The translations under genes and the position numbers were made by a program. The notes beneath the pieces were generated by a model that searched no databases, was not told the origin of the DNA, and saw only the letters and a list, made by a program, of their open reading frames with translations. From Nephrocerus scutellatus (lineage: Eukaryota; Arthropoda; Insecta; Diptera; Pipunculidae), in the NCBI GenBank assembly GCA_947095585.1, contig OX352762.1:115474930-115538929 (forward strand): a stretch of DNA of 64,000 bases, written 5' to 3'. The first letter of the stretch is position 1; each line of letters opens with the position of its first letter. This document shows positions 1 through 13,150 of the stretch, piece by piece.

Positions 1-3000
1 AACCACCAAATTGACGAATTTCATGAAAATAACAAAAGTTCAAACCGATGCACAAATGCCTCTTCCCCTCTGCATTGTAATCTAACAAACTCTATTCGAT
101 AGATCATTCCTTTAGGAAGACACAGGTGTGGGTCAATATAGTGAGACATCTCTGGGAACTGGCCAATCCGCTTGACAGAGAACCTCCAAATTGAAGAATT
201 TCATGAAAATAACAAAAGTTCAAACCGATGCACAAATGCCTCTTCCCCTCTGCATTGTAATCTAACAAACTCTATTCGATAGATTATTCTTTTAGGAAGA
301 CACAGGTGTGGTTCAATATGGTGAGACATCTCTGGGAACTGGCCAATCCGCTTGACAGAGAACCTCCAAATTGAAGAATTTCATGAAAATAACAAAAGTT
401 CAAACCGATGCACAAATGCCTCTTCCCCTCTGCATTGTAATCTTACAAACTCTATTCGATAGATTATTCCTTTAGGAAGACATGGGTGTGGGTCAATATA
501 GTGAGACATCTCTGGGAACTGGCCAATCCGCTTGACAGAGAACCTCCAAATTGACGAATTTCATGAAAATAACAAAAGTTCAAACCGATGCACAAATGCC
601 TCTTCCCCTCTGCATTGTAATCTAACAAACTGTATTCGATAGATTATTCCTTTAGGAAGACACTGGTGTAGGTCAATATAGTGAGACATCTCTGGGAACT
701 GGCCAATCCCCTTGACAGAGAACCACCAAATTGACGAATTTCATGAAAATAACAAAAGTTCAAACCGATGCACAAATGCCTCTTCCCCTCTGCATTGTAA
801 TCTAACAAACTCTATTCGATAGATTATTCTTTTAGGAAGACACAGGTGTGGTTCAATATGGTGAGACATCTCTGGGAACTGGCCAATCCGCTTGACAGAG
901 AACCTCCAAATTGAAGAATTTCATGAAAATAACAAAAGTTCAAACCGATGCACAAATGCCTCTTCCCCTCTGCATTGTAATCTTACAAACTCTATTCGAT
1001 AGATTATTCCTTTAGGAAGACATGGGTGTGGGTCAATATAGTGAGACATCTCTGGGAACTGGCCAATCCGCTTGACAGAGAACCTCCAAATTGACGAATT
1101 TCATGAAAATAACAAAAGTTCAAACCGATGCACAAATGCCTCTTCCCCTCTGCATTGTAATCTAACAAACTGTATTCGATAGATTATTCCTTTAGGAAGA
1201 CACTGGTGTAGGTCAATATAGTGAGACATCTCTGGGAACTGGCCAATCCGCTTGACAGAGAACCACCAAATTGACGAATTTCATGAAAATAACAAAAGTT
1301 CAAACCGATGCACAAATGCCTCATCCCCTCTGCATTCTAATCTAACAAACTCTGTTCGATAGATTATTCCTTTGGGAAGACACAGGTGTAGGTCAATATA
1401 GTGAGACATCTCTGGGAACTGGCCAATCCGCTTGACAGAGAACCACCAAATTGACGAATTTCATGAAAATAACAAAAGTTCAAACCGATCCACAAATGCC
1501 TCTTCCCCTCTGCATTGTAATCTAACAAACTGTATTCGATAGATTATTCCTTTAGGAAGACACAGGTGTAGGTCAATATAGTGAGACATCTCTGGGAACT
1601 GGCCAATCCGCTTGACAGAGAACCACCAAATTGACGAATTTCATGAAAATAACAAAAGTTCAAACCGATGCACAAATGCCTCTTCCCCTCTGCATTGTAA
1701 TCTAACAAACTCTATTCGATAGATTATTCCTTTAGGAAGACACAGGTGTGGGTCAATATAGTGAGACATCTCTGGGAACTGGCCAATCCGCTTGACAGAG
1801 AACCTCCAAATTGAAGAATTTCATGAAAATAACAAAAGTTCAAACCGATGCACAAGTGCCTCATCCCCTCTGCATTGTAATCTAACAAACTCTATTCGAT
1901 AGATTATTCTTTTAGGAAGACACAGGTGTGGTTCAATATGGTGAGACATCTCTGGGAACTGGCCAATCCGCTTGACAGAGAACCTCCAAATTGAAGAATT
2001 TCATGAAAATAACAAAAGTTCAAACCGATGCACAAATGCCTCTTCCCCTCTGCATTGTAATCTTACAAACTCTATTCGATAGATTATTCCTTTAGGAAGA
2101 CATGGGTGTGGGTCAATATAGTGAGACATCTCTGGGAACTGGCCAATCCGCTTGACAGAGAACCTCCAAATTGACGAATTTCATGAAAATAACAAAAGTT
2201 CAAACCGATGCACAAATGCCTCTTCCCCTCTGCATTGTAATCTAACAAACTGTATTCGATAGATTATTCCTTTAGGAAGACACTGGTGTAGGTCAATATA
2301 GTGAGACATCTCTGGGAACTGGCCAATCCCCTTGACAGAGAACCACCAAATTGACGAATTTCATGAAAATAACAAAAGTTCAAACCGATGCACAAATGCC
2401 TCTTCCCCTCTGCATTGTAATCTAACAAACTCTATTCGATAGATTATTCTTTTAGGAAGACACAGGTGTGGTTCAATATGGTGAGACATCTCTGGGAACT
2501 GGCCAATCCGCTTGACAGAGAACCTCCAAATTGAAGAATTTCATGAAAATAACAAAAGTTCAAACCGATGCACAAATGCCTCTTCCCCTCTGCATTGTAA
2601 TCTTACAAACTCTATTCGATAGATTATTCCTTTAGGAAGACATGGGTGTGGGTCAATATAGTGAGACATCTCTGGGAACTGGCCAATCCGCTTGACAGAG
2701 AACCTCCAAATTGACGAATTTCATGAAAATAACAAAAGTTCAAACCGATGCACAAATGCCTCTTCCCCTCTGCATTGTAATCTAACAAACTGTATTCGAT
2801 AGATTATTCCTTTAGGAAGACACTGGTGTAGGTCAATATAGTGAGACATCTCTGGGAACTGGCCAATCCGCTTGACAGAGAACCACCAAATTGACGAATT
2901 TCATGAAAATAACAAAAGTTCAAACCGATGCACAAATGCCTCATCCCCTCTGCATTCTAATCTAACAAACTCTGTTCGATAGATTATTCCTTTGGGAAGA

Positions 3001-3600
3001 CACTGGTGTAGGTCAATATAGTGAGACATCTCTGGGAACTGGCCAATCCGCTTGACAGAGAACCACCAAATTGACGAATTTCATGAAAATAACAAAAGTT
3101 CAAACCGATCCACAAATGCCTCTTCCCCTCTGCATTGTAATCTAACAAACTGTATTCGATAGATTATTCCTTTAGGAAGACACAGGTGTAGGTCAATATA
3201 GTGAGACATCTCTGGGAACTGGCCAATCCGCTTGACAGAGAACCACCAAATTGACGAATTTCATGAAAATAACAAAAGTTCAAACCGATGCACAAATGCC
3301 TCTTCCCCTCTGCATTGTAATCTAACAAACTCTATTCGATAGATTATTCCTTTAGGAAGACACAGGTGTGGGTCAATATAGTGAGACATCTCTGGGAACT
3401 GGCCAATCCGCTTGACAGAGAACCTCCAAATTGAAGAATTTCATGAAAATAACAAAAGTTCAAACCGATGCACAAGTGCCTCATCCCCTCTGCATTGTAA
3501 TCTAACAAACTCTATTCGATAGATTATTCCTTTAGGAAGACACAGGTGTGGGTCAATTGAGTGAGACATCTCTGGGAACTGGCCAATCTTTTTTACAGTG
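1..3600. repeat. 180-bp satellite array with 9-monomer higher-order repeat
   Basis: Twenty monomers of exactly 180 bp run head to tail and continue off the left edge. Diagnostic variants define monomer types: aaccacc/aacctcc starts, ttgacg/ttgaag, tcttacaaac, tgtattcgat, catgggtgtg, cactggtgta, ggccaatccc. The order of types repeats every nine monomers (1620 bp): monomers 1-9 match 10-18 with about four substitutions by eye, and 19-20 begin a third unit. Within the unit, monomers 2-4 resemble 5-7, a 540-bp sub-duplication. Such higher-order structure is typical of satellites homogenised by unequal exchange, often in pericentromeric DNA. There are no unique spacers and no coding content. Confidence 0.97.
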
Positions 3601-3784
3601 AACCTCCAAAATAAAAAAAATTTCATTAAAATTGCAAATGTTCACATTCATAACAAAAGCTTAATTCTGCCCGTACGGTTATACAACATATTTTTTTTCA
3701 TAGAGCATTCCTTAAGGAAGACTTGGCTATTAGTGGCATCTATGGAACAAAGCTGTGAGCTGGTAAAATTTTATTACAGTGAAC
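3601..3784. repeat. Diverged edge monomer of the satellite
   Basis: This stretch of about 184 bp aligns with one 180-bp monomer, sharing aacctccaaa, tttcat-aaaat, cattcctt-aggaagac, tggaac and the closing acagtgaac, but with many substitutions and small indels. The preceding monomer (3421-3600) is already changed near its end. Progressive decay at an array border is expected where unequal exchange no longer homogenises copies. From about 3785 the resemblance is lost. Confidence 0.85.
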
Positions 3785-4399
3785 ATATATTTAACAAATA
3801 CAAAATGTTTGCATTCTGTTAAATAGCATTACCCATACATACAAATATTTTGTTATTTGTTAAAAACTTCACATCCGTATTTGTTTCTATTTCATTGATA
3901 TTAGAAAATAAAACAAAGTTCGTGATAGCATCTCCCCTTCATAACCGGAAGTCATTCATCAATTAAATTTTTCTTCTCAGATCTTTAATCACAGAGCTTC
4001 TTAGCCGACAACAACAACAACAACAACAAAAACAACAACACAACCTTAAGCTTAAAAGAATCTTTCTATTGCATCGTTGTATGTAGTCACTGGCTAGCGC
4101 AGGTATTTCTCTTCGTTGCGTGATTCCTATTCAGAGGCGATGGTAAGACATATCTGAGCGGTTGATTACGCGGTTCCTTTGGTATTCGCATTTTCCTATT
4201 ACACTATTTTAATTAGTTGGTTTTCTATTTAAATTTCATTTTTTAAAATTTTTATTGCCGCGCCTTTGCATTTCAGTTATTAAATAATGGAAGAGTAGAA
4301 GCTGCATAAATTAGCACAAATGATGCATTTATGAATGAACCTGTACGTTCGAGTATGGGACACTCAATAGAACAAATTCAGTTGCTTGAGCCCCAAGTG
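3785..4399. other. AT-rich intergenic DNA with a CAA microsatellite
   Basis: I see no gene here. It holds an imperfect (CAA)n tract around 4008-4040. The rest looks like unremarkable intergenic sequence between the satellite and the first LINE fragment. Confidence 0.6.
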
Positions 4400-4480
4400 A
4401 TATCAACACACACAAATCAGCTGGGTCAGATGGTGTTCTCCCATTCGTTTTGAAGAGGTGTTTTTCAAATGTAGTGGCAT
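4400..4480 (+). mobile_element. LINE A fragment (RT N-terminal region)
   Basis: From 4411 the + frame reads HKSAGSDGV..FVLKRCFS. The LINE A copy near 37590-37660 reads HKSAGPVGIPAIVLKRCSS, so this is a short relic of the segment just before the RT core of a jockey-like non-LTR retrotransposon. It is interrupted after about 4475 by unrelated repeat sequence. Confidence 0.7.
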
Positions 4481-4545
4481 CAGATCATGTCATACTATGA
4501 TGACTGTGTTCTGTGTGTGTGGTGCGCTGCGAGCACAGCATTTTT
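4470..4545 (-). repeat. Dispersed short repeat module M, copy 1
   Basis: The reverse complement carries cagtcatcatagtatgacat and gatctgatgcc. These closely match 17145-17193 on the + strand and, more weakly, about 23900-23945. The module lies inside LINE A remains here and next to other repeats elsewhere, so it is probably part of a non-autonomous element. I do not recognise the family. Confidence 0.6.
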
Positions 4546-4749
4546 ATATACATATATAGATCTAATATTATAAACCTCTTTCTAGATTGGAGCACTCAAT
4601 TTTATTTATGTGGCCAATAAAGTGTCGCAAGATCATGAAAAAAATAAAAATCATGATGAGATCATTTGAAAATCATGGGATCTCATGGAATGGCATCTGG
4701 ACACACTGATGCCGCCTCTCCTTGAAAATTCAATCACAATTCTTGTGGT

Positions 4750-4835
4750 TCACTAAATACTCACCAGCTTACCCGCAAGCCGATCTTCGGACGTAGTGTT
4801 AAGTTTAGAGATTTTTCTTCAGCCGTACACCGCTT
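4750..4835 (+). mobile_element. LINE A 3' coding fragment
   Basis: The + frame gives KPIFGRSVKFRDFSSAVHRF, matching the LINE A C-terminal segment near 20385-20450 (KPIFSHTVKFRDSIFSRTTR). With 4400-4480 it is the remnant of one element that lost its middle and took up module M. Confidence 0.65.
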
Positions 4836-4839
4836 CTAA

Positions 4840-6700
4840 TAAAGTTGGGGATTACTCATAAATTTTTCAGATTTGCTTGCTTCCATTTAGAGGTTTCAGT
4901 TGTGAACTTGTAACTCATCGACACAAAAGTTGAGCTTCAATAACGTAACTATCCTAAAGCCACTCATCGAACACCCAGACTTTCCTTCCGTGAAAGTACA
5001 GTCGTACCAACACGTTTTACTTACATATCCGTACATAAAAACATGTACTCGTATAACAAGCAGTTAAGCATGCGCCTGCCCGGAAGCCAACGACCAAATT
5101 AAGTATCTATCAAGTTCTCCTCAAGTGCGCATATAAGTCCCACATTGCTACCAGTTAAGTATAACCTAGAAGAGCGCGATCTGGAAAGTGAACGCACCGA
5201 ACGCGAGCGAGCTGTTTCGCTAAAGCTACACCGCTGCTTCGTGAGATGGCCTCAATTACAAAGTACGTACGTAGTATACACGCTGCGTTACATTATTGAA
5301 TCCCTCTGGGGAGGACCTTTTTATCATAAAACTTCGAAGCGAACTCGCCAACTAGGTGAGAGGTGCGCCAACAGCAATCCGGACTAAGCCAGCACGACAA
5401 GGCGGCGGCTACCGGCTTGACGGCGCACCTGTATATAAATATACAAACGTTCGGTTTTTCTGATGTTGTTGTTTTTTTTTGCCAAGAAGTTATAATTACC
5501 ACATCCATGTCTTTGCTACTTCATAAATTAGCATGCTATGCGCTCGGGTATGTGAGAGAGATTTTTGCAGCAGCCACTGAATACTTCAGCATCAGCATCA
5601 TCAGTTGTTGGTAGTCGGGAGTCGCGGCAGTTGGCAATCGGGACTGCTAATGCATTGCTGGCTAAATGTTTTTTCTCGATTTTCGTGGAACGCCGAACGC
5701 ACACTGATGATTTGCTTGTCGGGATAAAAAGGAGAGCACAGAGCAGAGCCGATCCGTGTACCTACCAAAATATTGCCATTGGCTATAAGAAGCGCACATC
5801 ATATCACAACGACGCCGTTCGGGCGGTATTAGGTGTCCTTAGACCTCAGTTTCTACTTTTGTTGTAGATACGTCTGTATTGTGGAGAACACACGTCAGAT
5901 CTGCCGACACAAACCACAACAACAACAACAAGATTATCGAATATGAATCTTAAATAGGTGGATCACGTGATTTTTTTTAGATACAGATTCTATACTATAC
6001 CATTCTATACTATGTAGGAACTATCTTGGGTCGCGTCACGTCGAAATGTGAATTTTCCATTTGGGGGGTTCGTTTGTGATATGCAAACGGTTGGTTTGCG
6101 TTATGCCCTGGCTGTATGCAATATGCATGTATAGGTAGGTATAGGGATGGGATGAATAGCCACGCACACAGGTTGACGTCTCTGTTTTGGGGTTGTGCGT
6201 AGATTTTGCTAAACAGCAAAATCCTGGAAATCCATCTTCAGCTTTTGTAGGTAGGAGTTTCCAATTGATGATGTGCTTAGTACACTTCTGTTAATTTTTC
6301 TATAGATAATGACGGTTTCACTTCTTAACTTTGCTCAGTAGTTTTAGTCTCATGATGGTCTGTAAAGCGTGATTTTTTAAAATTAAAATTCGAGTAAAAT
6401 GTTTTCTAATATACTTTGCAGGTTGCAGTATTGACCATTGTGTATAGTGTAAATTTGGAATTTGTATTTTATTGACAGAACACTGTCTGAAAATTGGGAA
6501 TTGCTTTTAGCCAGGAAATGTATTTGCTTTAATTCTGTTTTCACGTTCTGTCTTCTACTCCAAGGAGCAATTAAAAATCACTGAAATTTGACTAAGATCT
6601 TGGAAGCATAAATACTTGATGGCAGCATTGTGCGCAACCTCCAAGCATATAATCTAAAGAGCAATACATAAAGGAGTAGGACGGTTAAATCATGGGCTAT
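4840..6700. other. Unique intergenic sequence, no gene recognised
   Basis: Several overlapping 60-100 codon frames lie at 5145-5867 on both strands. They have no recognisable domain and overlap each other, and I see no promoter or splice context. A (CAA)n tract sits near 5917-5932. The stretch 5050-5870 is less AT-rich than its flanks. It lies about 39 kb upstream of Dll exon 1 and could be regulatory, but nothing in it proves that. Confidence 0.4.
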
Positions 6701-7995
6701 GACAACACTTTTTTTAAACGATTTGCTTGAAATTTTGACAGCTTCTCAGTCTGATATTCCGCGGTACGAAACAATTATGTTTTAGATTAAGGAGGGCTTC
6801 GAAATAATAAGAACTTTTTTTCAAAGTCAGTATTGTGTAGCCGAAACCGTGCGAATTTTGAAAAGAAATATGGGTCATGCCAGAGCGCCATGTGGAACCT
6901 CTGTAGTCAAGAATGTTCATAAGAAAGGCAAGCAATTGTATTACAGATGTTGTTCCCGTCCTCGGACTGTGCGGAGACAAAACAGAACCTTGGGGATCAT
7001 CGGCGTTTATGTGGTGGACATTGGATTTGAATCCATCAAATACGACCGGGATTGAATGTTCAGAAAGGTAGTTACTAGTCCAAACAAGCCGGTTCTTTTC
7101 AATTCCATAGGTATTCATTTTCGACAAAAGAGCTTGATGACAGACTCTGTCAAATGCCGAGTGCAACAACTTTACTTTCACGAAATTTGTGAATTGACTG
7201 GTACCACTTTTCAGTGCGATAAGCCATCAGATTACATATACAACTTTGCTTACGAAAACCGTACTGCTGGTCGCTAGGGATCTCTTGTGATTTAAGGTAC
7301 TGCATAAGATTACGATTAATCAGCATTTCCATGACTTTAGAAAGTATGTATGTTAGCGCAATGGGTCCGTACGAAGAAAGAGATGATGGTTTGCCGTTTT
7401 TACGAATAGGCTGGATAAAGGCTAATTCCAATTCTTGGGAAGACTCCTAAAGAATAAGATAAATGTAAAATCCTGTGCAGTGGTAATGCCAACGTTGAAG
7501 AAAACTTCTTTAAAACTATAGAATACCATGAGCCCCAGCATCAGTCTCATACCCACGTCGATTATGTTAGTGAACGTATCAGAAATGCACTATTGGCGTT
7601 AAGTGGCCAGTTAATTCTCCTAAAAAAATTATTTAGGCCAACCCAGTCAGCTTTCTCGTGTAGCCACACTTTTGTTGGGAGTTTTATCTTTAACTGCGTG
7701 GTTCGACAACGAAAAATAAGCTGATACTACACAATAGTCTGAAGAGCCTAGAGATGATAAGGGTATTAGCGTCATGACGTCAATGTCTGTAATTCGAGTG
7801 GGCTCTTTACCAAGCTGAGTACGTTTCTTTAACTCGGTAAATAACTCAACCTTTCTTGTGGTGTTGTTAAGCCTGAATGGAGAAGCCAACTAGAATTGTG
7901 TACATTAAAATCAACCACAATGCCAATTCCAGAATGTGGATCAAGCAAAGAAATTCTAGAAATAGAGTCAGACAGTGCATCTAACTCATTACAAG
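6700..7995 (-). mobile_element. LINE A (jockey-like) copy, EN to RT, broken
   Basis: Reading the minus strand from 7995 down, an endonuclease piece shows GIVVDFNVH (7903-7929), which fits the D-F-N-x-H motif of AP-endonuclease-like domains of non-LTR elements. SSLGSSDYCVV follows, a degenerate G-S-S-D-H type C-terminal EN motif. Downstream come RT segments: ESKVVALGI, then FDRVCHQALLSKM, then DPQGSVLSP, normally C-P-Q-G-S. The frame shifts several times and 5' and 3' parts are missing, so it is a pseudogene. It shares protein segments with the copies at 36760-38306 and 46395-47110. Confidence 0.85.
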
Positions 7996-7999
7996 TTGA

Positions 8000-10900
8000 G
8001 TTGTTTGATTAAATATGATTTTTATTGATCAATGGAAATGCCAAGACTTACTAGACATAAATAAAAAAATTACCGGACTCTTTCCGAACATAAAGCCACT
8101 CTATAATTCTGTCTAAAAAATTAAAGGAAAAATTTTACGTAGAAGTTATTAAAATTTAACCAAATTTTTAAAGCAAAATTTCAATGGAAAAAAAATCTCG
8201 TTGTTATAAAAAAGTTGATCTCAGTCCGTAAAAATCAAAATTGGCACGCAACTAAACGCCACTGTTGTTTTTTTTTGCTTCCAGATTGATAAGAGCGCTT
8301 TGGGCAACAAATTCATGAGAAATCATTAATAAAAGATTCAAAAACCCAAAAAGCCCCTAAAGCATATAATAAAAGAACACAAAGCAATGCTTAGCTATAG
8401 TCGGTATTCAATGACTTCTCAGAGAAGATTTAAAAATTTAAGACCAGCTATTTCTCCGCATTTACGCAGTTTTTTTTAAAACGGACTTAGGCGTTTTGTA
8501 AATTCAAAAAAATGTAAAATAAAAACTAAAAAAAAAATATGTATAGGATACTTAGCTAAACAAATTTAATAAGTAATGATAACAGCTGACTATTTTTTCT
8601 ATTGTTGGTAATATAAACTCTATGCTTATTCCACAATATATCTCTCCTTCTGGTGTAAGGTATACGAAAGATTGACATCGCCTCTAGGCGCTATATTATG
8701 TGTCCAGCATTCGGATTTTGGTTTCTTTCGTAACATTTCGCGCCGCTCTTTAGCTTGTGAATGCATTTACGGCGCGAAATGTATTCAATCCTCAAGCAAT
8801 GAAAAAAGTCAGTAGTATAGTAATCTTTAGTAACAGCTCGCATGCCAATTGTTGTTGGTGTTGTTGCGTTCAGTTCCAGTTGCTGCGTGTATTTCAAATG
8901 AAATAAATCGCGTGTTGCATGGAGGTCCTCAAAATATCTTACGAGTTTCTGTCTTGGAGCCATTATTCGTTGATGTTGATGATCGCTTGCTTGCCGCCGC
9001 ATGCGCGTTACCTTATATACGTTGGTGAAGCAGAATTCTGGGAGTAAACTGCGGCGGATGGTGCCTCCGGTAGTACTTGTATACAACTACTTCTACCTTC
9101 TGCTCCCATATAAAATCAATAGTTAACGTAGGATTGTTGTCGGTTTTTCTGATTTTCTGGTTTTCTACATAATTCTTCCCCCTCGCATACTGTATAGAAA
9201 CGGAGATTGTAATTTTTTCATAGCGCTATGCGTGTCCCAAGTTTCATTCAGTTTGCATTTCCATTTTGAGGAAATTCTGAACCTGATACCTGATGCTATG
9301 ATGCTGCTGCTGGCTGATGATAATCGGTTGTGGCTATATGCGAGTGTACGCAGTGTAGTGATGTTGGTTGGGTTATTCATCCTATGTGTCTATTGTGTGA
9401 TTTGATGGCTTCTAAGCTTTTGACATTTCAGTGTTTGAGTTGGTCTGCGGCAACAACTATTGACTCACGAACAGCCTTGGGAAGCGCAAATTATCAGGAG
9501 GTAAAAAAATTTCATCCAACACGCAGTGTCAGGGTGTCATTAATGATGGTTTCTTTTTTGAAAGATATTCTCTGCGGTTTCCTGTTTTTCATTGAATCAA
9601 CTTTGAATTTAATAATCAAATACTCACTGTAAAAAAAGACATCTTTTGTTATATTTCATCACTCACCAGCCAAAAGCACTTGAACTACTATCAAATCCGG
9701 CGGCGCCGGCGTGTGAATCCTTTTCAACTTTTAATTCTCAATTCCCAATTCTTAACATCGACGATGACAATAACATCTTCGAAACCGATGAGTGAATGAC
9801 GAGTTCTGTCTAAGATATGGTGTATGCGCCGGCTTTCAATACACAGCACCGCCTGACATATTTTTTCCGGACTTCATCTTTTGGCTCAGGTCCAGCTTAA
9901 AGGAATCTCATCGTAATCGCTGAATATATCGCCGGCCGCATGAAGAGAGTGTCCAAATTATTGTTATTACGTTTCCGATCGATCGATGACTCTACTAAGA
10001 CGATCTGATAAGCGCGCTGAACGCTCGGTGCAAAAGTGCTGACGCGCCCTTGTAATTAAATCTTATGACTGCGGTGTTTGCGCACACTTAGACCGACCTG
10101 AATTCAAGTCTTGAACTTGGCGCAACAGGTGGGAAACAACAACTGAAGAAATCACTCACTGACTGTGTGTTCATTCATGGGTTTGACTTTTGAGTGCGCC
10201 GACGTGCGAATCTGATACTGGCGCGGCTGCTGCTGGGTGGAGAAGTATAGGCAGTCACTCTATAATAGAGCTATAGCTGGACCCTCAGAGTGATTTTCAC
10301 AAAAATATCTTTACCGCTCGATCGATCTAAGCCATGAGATAATTTCATCAATAAATTATTAAATATAGGACTTCCGTTGAGATTGGTACGTTTAGATACG
10401 CGTCGTTACGTTATGTACATTTACATTAGATGCGCGTACCAACATTTAATTCGCGTGATTTCACTTCTATGTCCTTGTTGTTATTGTTGTTTTGTTGCTG
10501 TTGCCAGTGAGTAGACAAACTGCAAAGTGCGATTAGACTGACTGATAAAGCGATGATGTGCATAAAAGAAATTATAATTTCAGTCCGTGTTTGTTGGCTC
10601 AAAGCCAAGCTCTTAGTAAAACTTGTCTGCGGCTCAAGTACGCTGCGGCGGGAAATAAAAGTAAGCCCAGTAGCTAATTGATGTTACCTAAGCTGTCTGC
10701 TGTATCTACCAACACAGAGAGCGTCCGATTATTATTTATGTGAATGTAATTAGAGTTTTTAAATCTTAAACGTAAATAAGTAGATCGCTGTTGCAACAAA
10801 GTCTAGTAGTGGAATGGCTATAAATCATGTAAGAATGTATGTTTCAACGGATTGTAATTTCCACTGTCGTCTTTTGAATAACCGCGCTACTGGGTGTTTT

Positions 10901-11265
10901 TCAAGTATCGCAACATTCTTGCAGCTATGTGGGGAATGACTTACGTTGTATACTTTGGTATAATATCTGTCCTTAATAAACTTTACCGAATGCAAAAGAA
11001 TGTGTGAAAGTATATTGAGTTATAGATACAGGGGAAAAAATCAATTACGCTGCTGTTTTTTTTTAAAAATTTATTTAATCCATTAACAATATAATAGTGC
11101 TCTTAGTAAGTAAATAAACAAAGCTACGAGCTATATTAGTAAAATGGAAATTAAATTGATTCTTGGATTGAATGTACTTTTAATAACAATTATTACTAAA
11201 GCAATATCTGCGAGAAAAGATTTGGGGACTTTCCAGCAGTTAATTTAAAATAATTATTTTTATTG
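8000..11265. other. Intergenic DNA, possible regulatory sequence
   Basis: I recognise no gene. The longest frame is 131 codons on the minus strand (8691-9086), without a known domain. The part at about 9660-10290 is less AT-rich than its surroundings and appears single-copy within the window. That is the kind of place where distal Dll enhancers could sit, but this is inference from position only. Confidence 0.4.
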
Positions 11266-11269
11266 TTGC

Positions 11270-12960
11270 CAACGTCGACTCGGACCACTATCTTGTTGGT
11301 ATGGTGCTTCGAGCGCGGATTGCATCATCACAAACAACTCCATCTGCAAATCAGATTCGAAGAGACAAGAAAAAACTGCGATTCGCCTTAAATGCAGGGA
11401 GAGTAAGTTTTGGGGTTGATATGCCGGGCGTAGAAGAGAAATGAACTCACCTTAAGAATACTGTCATTAGTACTGACTCCATCTTAGACAGTAGTCGTAT
11501 GGATAGGAACGACTGGTTCGATGACGAATGTAAGCTAGCGACTGAAAGTAAGAATGTTGCGTACTGAACAATGCAACAATCTCATAGAACGCGGGCACGC
11601 GAAGATGAATAGAAAGAACTCAGACCATATGAAAAAACAGTTCACCGATGAAAGAAAGCAGCCTGGTATAAGAATCTCGTCCTTGAACTAGAACAGTACA
11701 TAGCGCGAGGACCGTACCAGGCTCGGAAGTTCTACCAAAGAGTCCGCGGTATGACGCAATATACACCGCGATACACATATTGCAAAGACAAAGAGAGTAT
11801 CTGATCGCTGATCTCAAAGGCATCTTAGAGCGATGGAAAGAGCACTTTTATGAGTTGCTAAATGGCCAACTAACTGAGGAGTTTGAGGCTCCACCAATGA
11901 CTGAAGACCAGACCACACTGCTGCCGCTACCAAACATAGACGGAGTCAGCGATAAATCGGCTCAAATATAATATGGCCCCGGGAGCAGATGGAATCCAAG
12001 CGCAGCTGATTAAAACAGGAGGTCCCGCAATACACCAAGCAATTCATGAACTAATAGTGGTAGGAAGAAGCGATGCCAGAAGACTAGCAGAGAGGCATCC
12101 TGTGCCCCACACATAAGAAAGGAGATATCACAAAATGCAGCTGTTATCATGGTATAACGATGTTGAGTAACGCGTATAAGATTTTCTCCTCTAGCCTTCA
12201 AGACAGGATAGCCCCATAAGTTAAAGTCATCATTGGTCCATTCCAGTTTGGCTTAATCCCAGGCAAATCAACAACTGATCAGATTTACACCCAGGTGATG
12301 GAAAAATGTCTAGAGTTGCAAAACTCACTTTCCATCACCATCTTTTTATAGGCTTTAAAGCGGCCTATGATAGCATAGCCAGAGTAGAACTTTATAAAGC
12401 CATGAGAGAATTCGACATCCAAAATAAACTGTAGGTAGGACTATGTAGGTCGACCATAACCAATGTTATAAGTAAAAATATCCGGATCACTTTCAAGCCC
12501 ATTCAACATCTATAACGGGCTCCGACAAGGGGATGGACTGGCCTGCGTTCTATTCAACCTGGCGTTGAAGAAAGTGATCCGAGACTCTGACGTAACGGCG
12601 AGAGGAACACTCCTCTATAAGTCCATTCAAATACTGGCTTATGCAGACGGTATTGACATCGTTGGTAGAAACCGAAGAACTGAACAGGAAGCTTTTATCC
12701 AGATCGAGCGGGCGTCACAAAATCTGGGGCTGCACATAGTCTCAAAAGAAAAGTCTCACGGAGAATTGTGTGTCCCGTATGTGAGAAAGGACGATTCCGG
12801 AGACTCTATAATGATTAGATCTAAGAGTGTTACCGCGATATCGACATCGTGAAGAGAATATAGCTCGGTAGGCTCCAGTGGGTAGGACACCTAGCTCGCA
12901 TGAGCGAAGAGGATTTTGCTCGGAAAGTCCTTTGCGGTAGGATTTGTGGAAATAAAACAG
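11270..12960 (+). mobile_element. LINE B copy, EN end through RT, broken
   Basis: The copy begins with NVDSDHYLV, the S-D-H motif that closes an AP-like endonuclease domain. A linker follows (NDWFDDECKLATESKNVAY), then WYKNLVLELEQYIA, then the RT N-terminus (MTEDQTT; APGADGIQAQLIKTGG). RT blocks continue with GLRQGDGLACVLFNLALK near 12517-12570 and LAYADGIDIVGRNRR near 12630-12675, where the catalytic Y-x-D-D box is changed to YADG. The C-terminal part reads LGRLQWVGHLARMSEED near 12860-12910. Stops and frameshifts occur throughout, so the copy is dead. It shares segments with 26395-26840, the 1344-bp array, 33555-33790 and 36455-36720. I do not assign the clade firmly. Confidence 0.85.
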
Positions 12961-12984
12961 GTCCTTTTTTATATAATTGCGAGG

Positions 12985-13150
12985 AATTTTTTTTCAGCGT
13001 GCGTGTGTTTGCGTGTTTGTCCACTCGTATATCTCGACTTCTATCAGTCAGAATTTGATGGAACTTGTTTTAAAACAATTGTTTAGCGCTTAACTTACGA
13101 TGGCATAATTTCCAGATTTTTTTATTCATAGGGATAGTTTTAGGAGGAAA
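12985..13150 (+). repeat. Dispersed repeat C, copy 1
   Basis: The text around 13020-13120 (cgtatatctcgacttctatc, agaatttgatggaacttgtt, gcgcttaacttacgatggc) is the approximate reverse complement of 42325-42425. The family is unassigned. It directly follows LINE B remains. Confidence 0.65.

Noticed and set aside
1..3600. CRISPR-like array
   Set aside because: The repeats are 180 bp, contiguous and without unique spacers. It is a eukaryotic satellite.
8691..9086. 131-codon minus-strand open frame
   Set aside because: No domain, signal or splice context is visible, and the composition is like that of its flanks. I treat it as chance unless conservation shows otherwise.
9660..10290. Known Dll limb enhancer
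   Set aside because: Position and composition would allow an enhancer, but I could not match a known Hox/Exd/Hth-type composite site by eye, so I do not name it.
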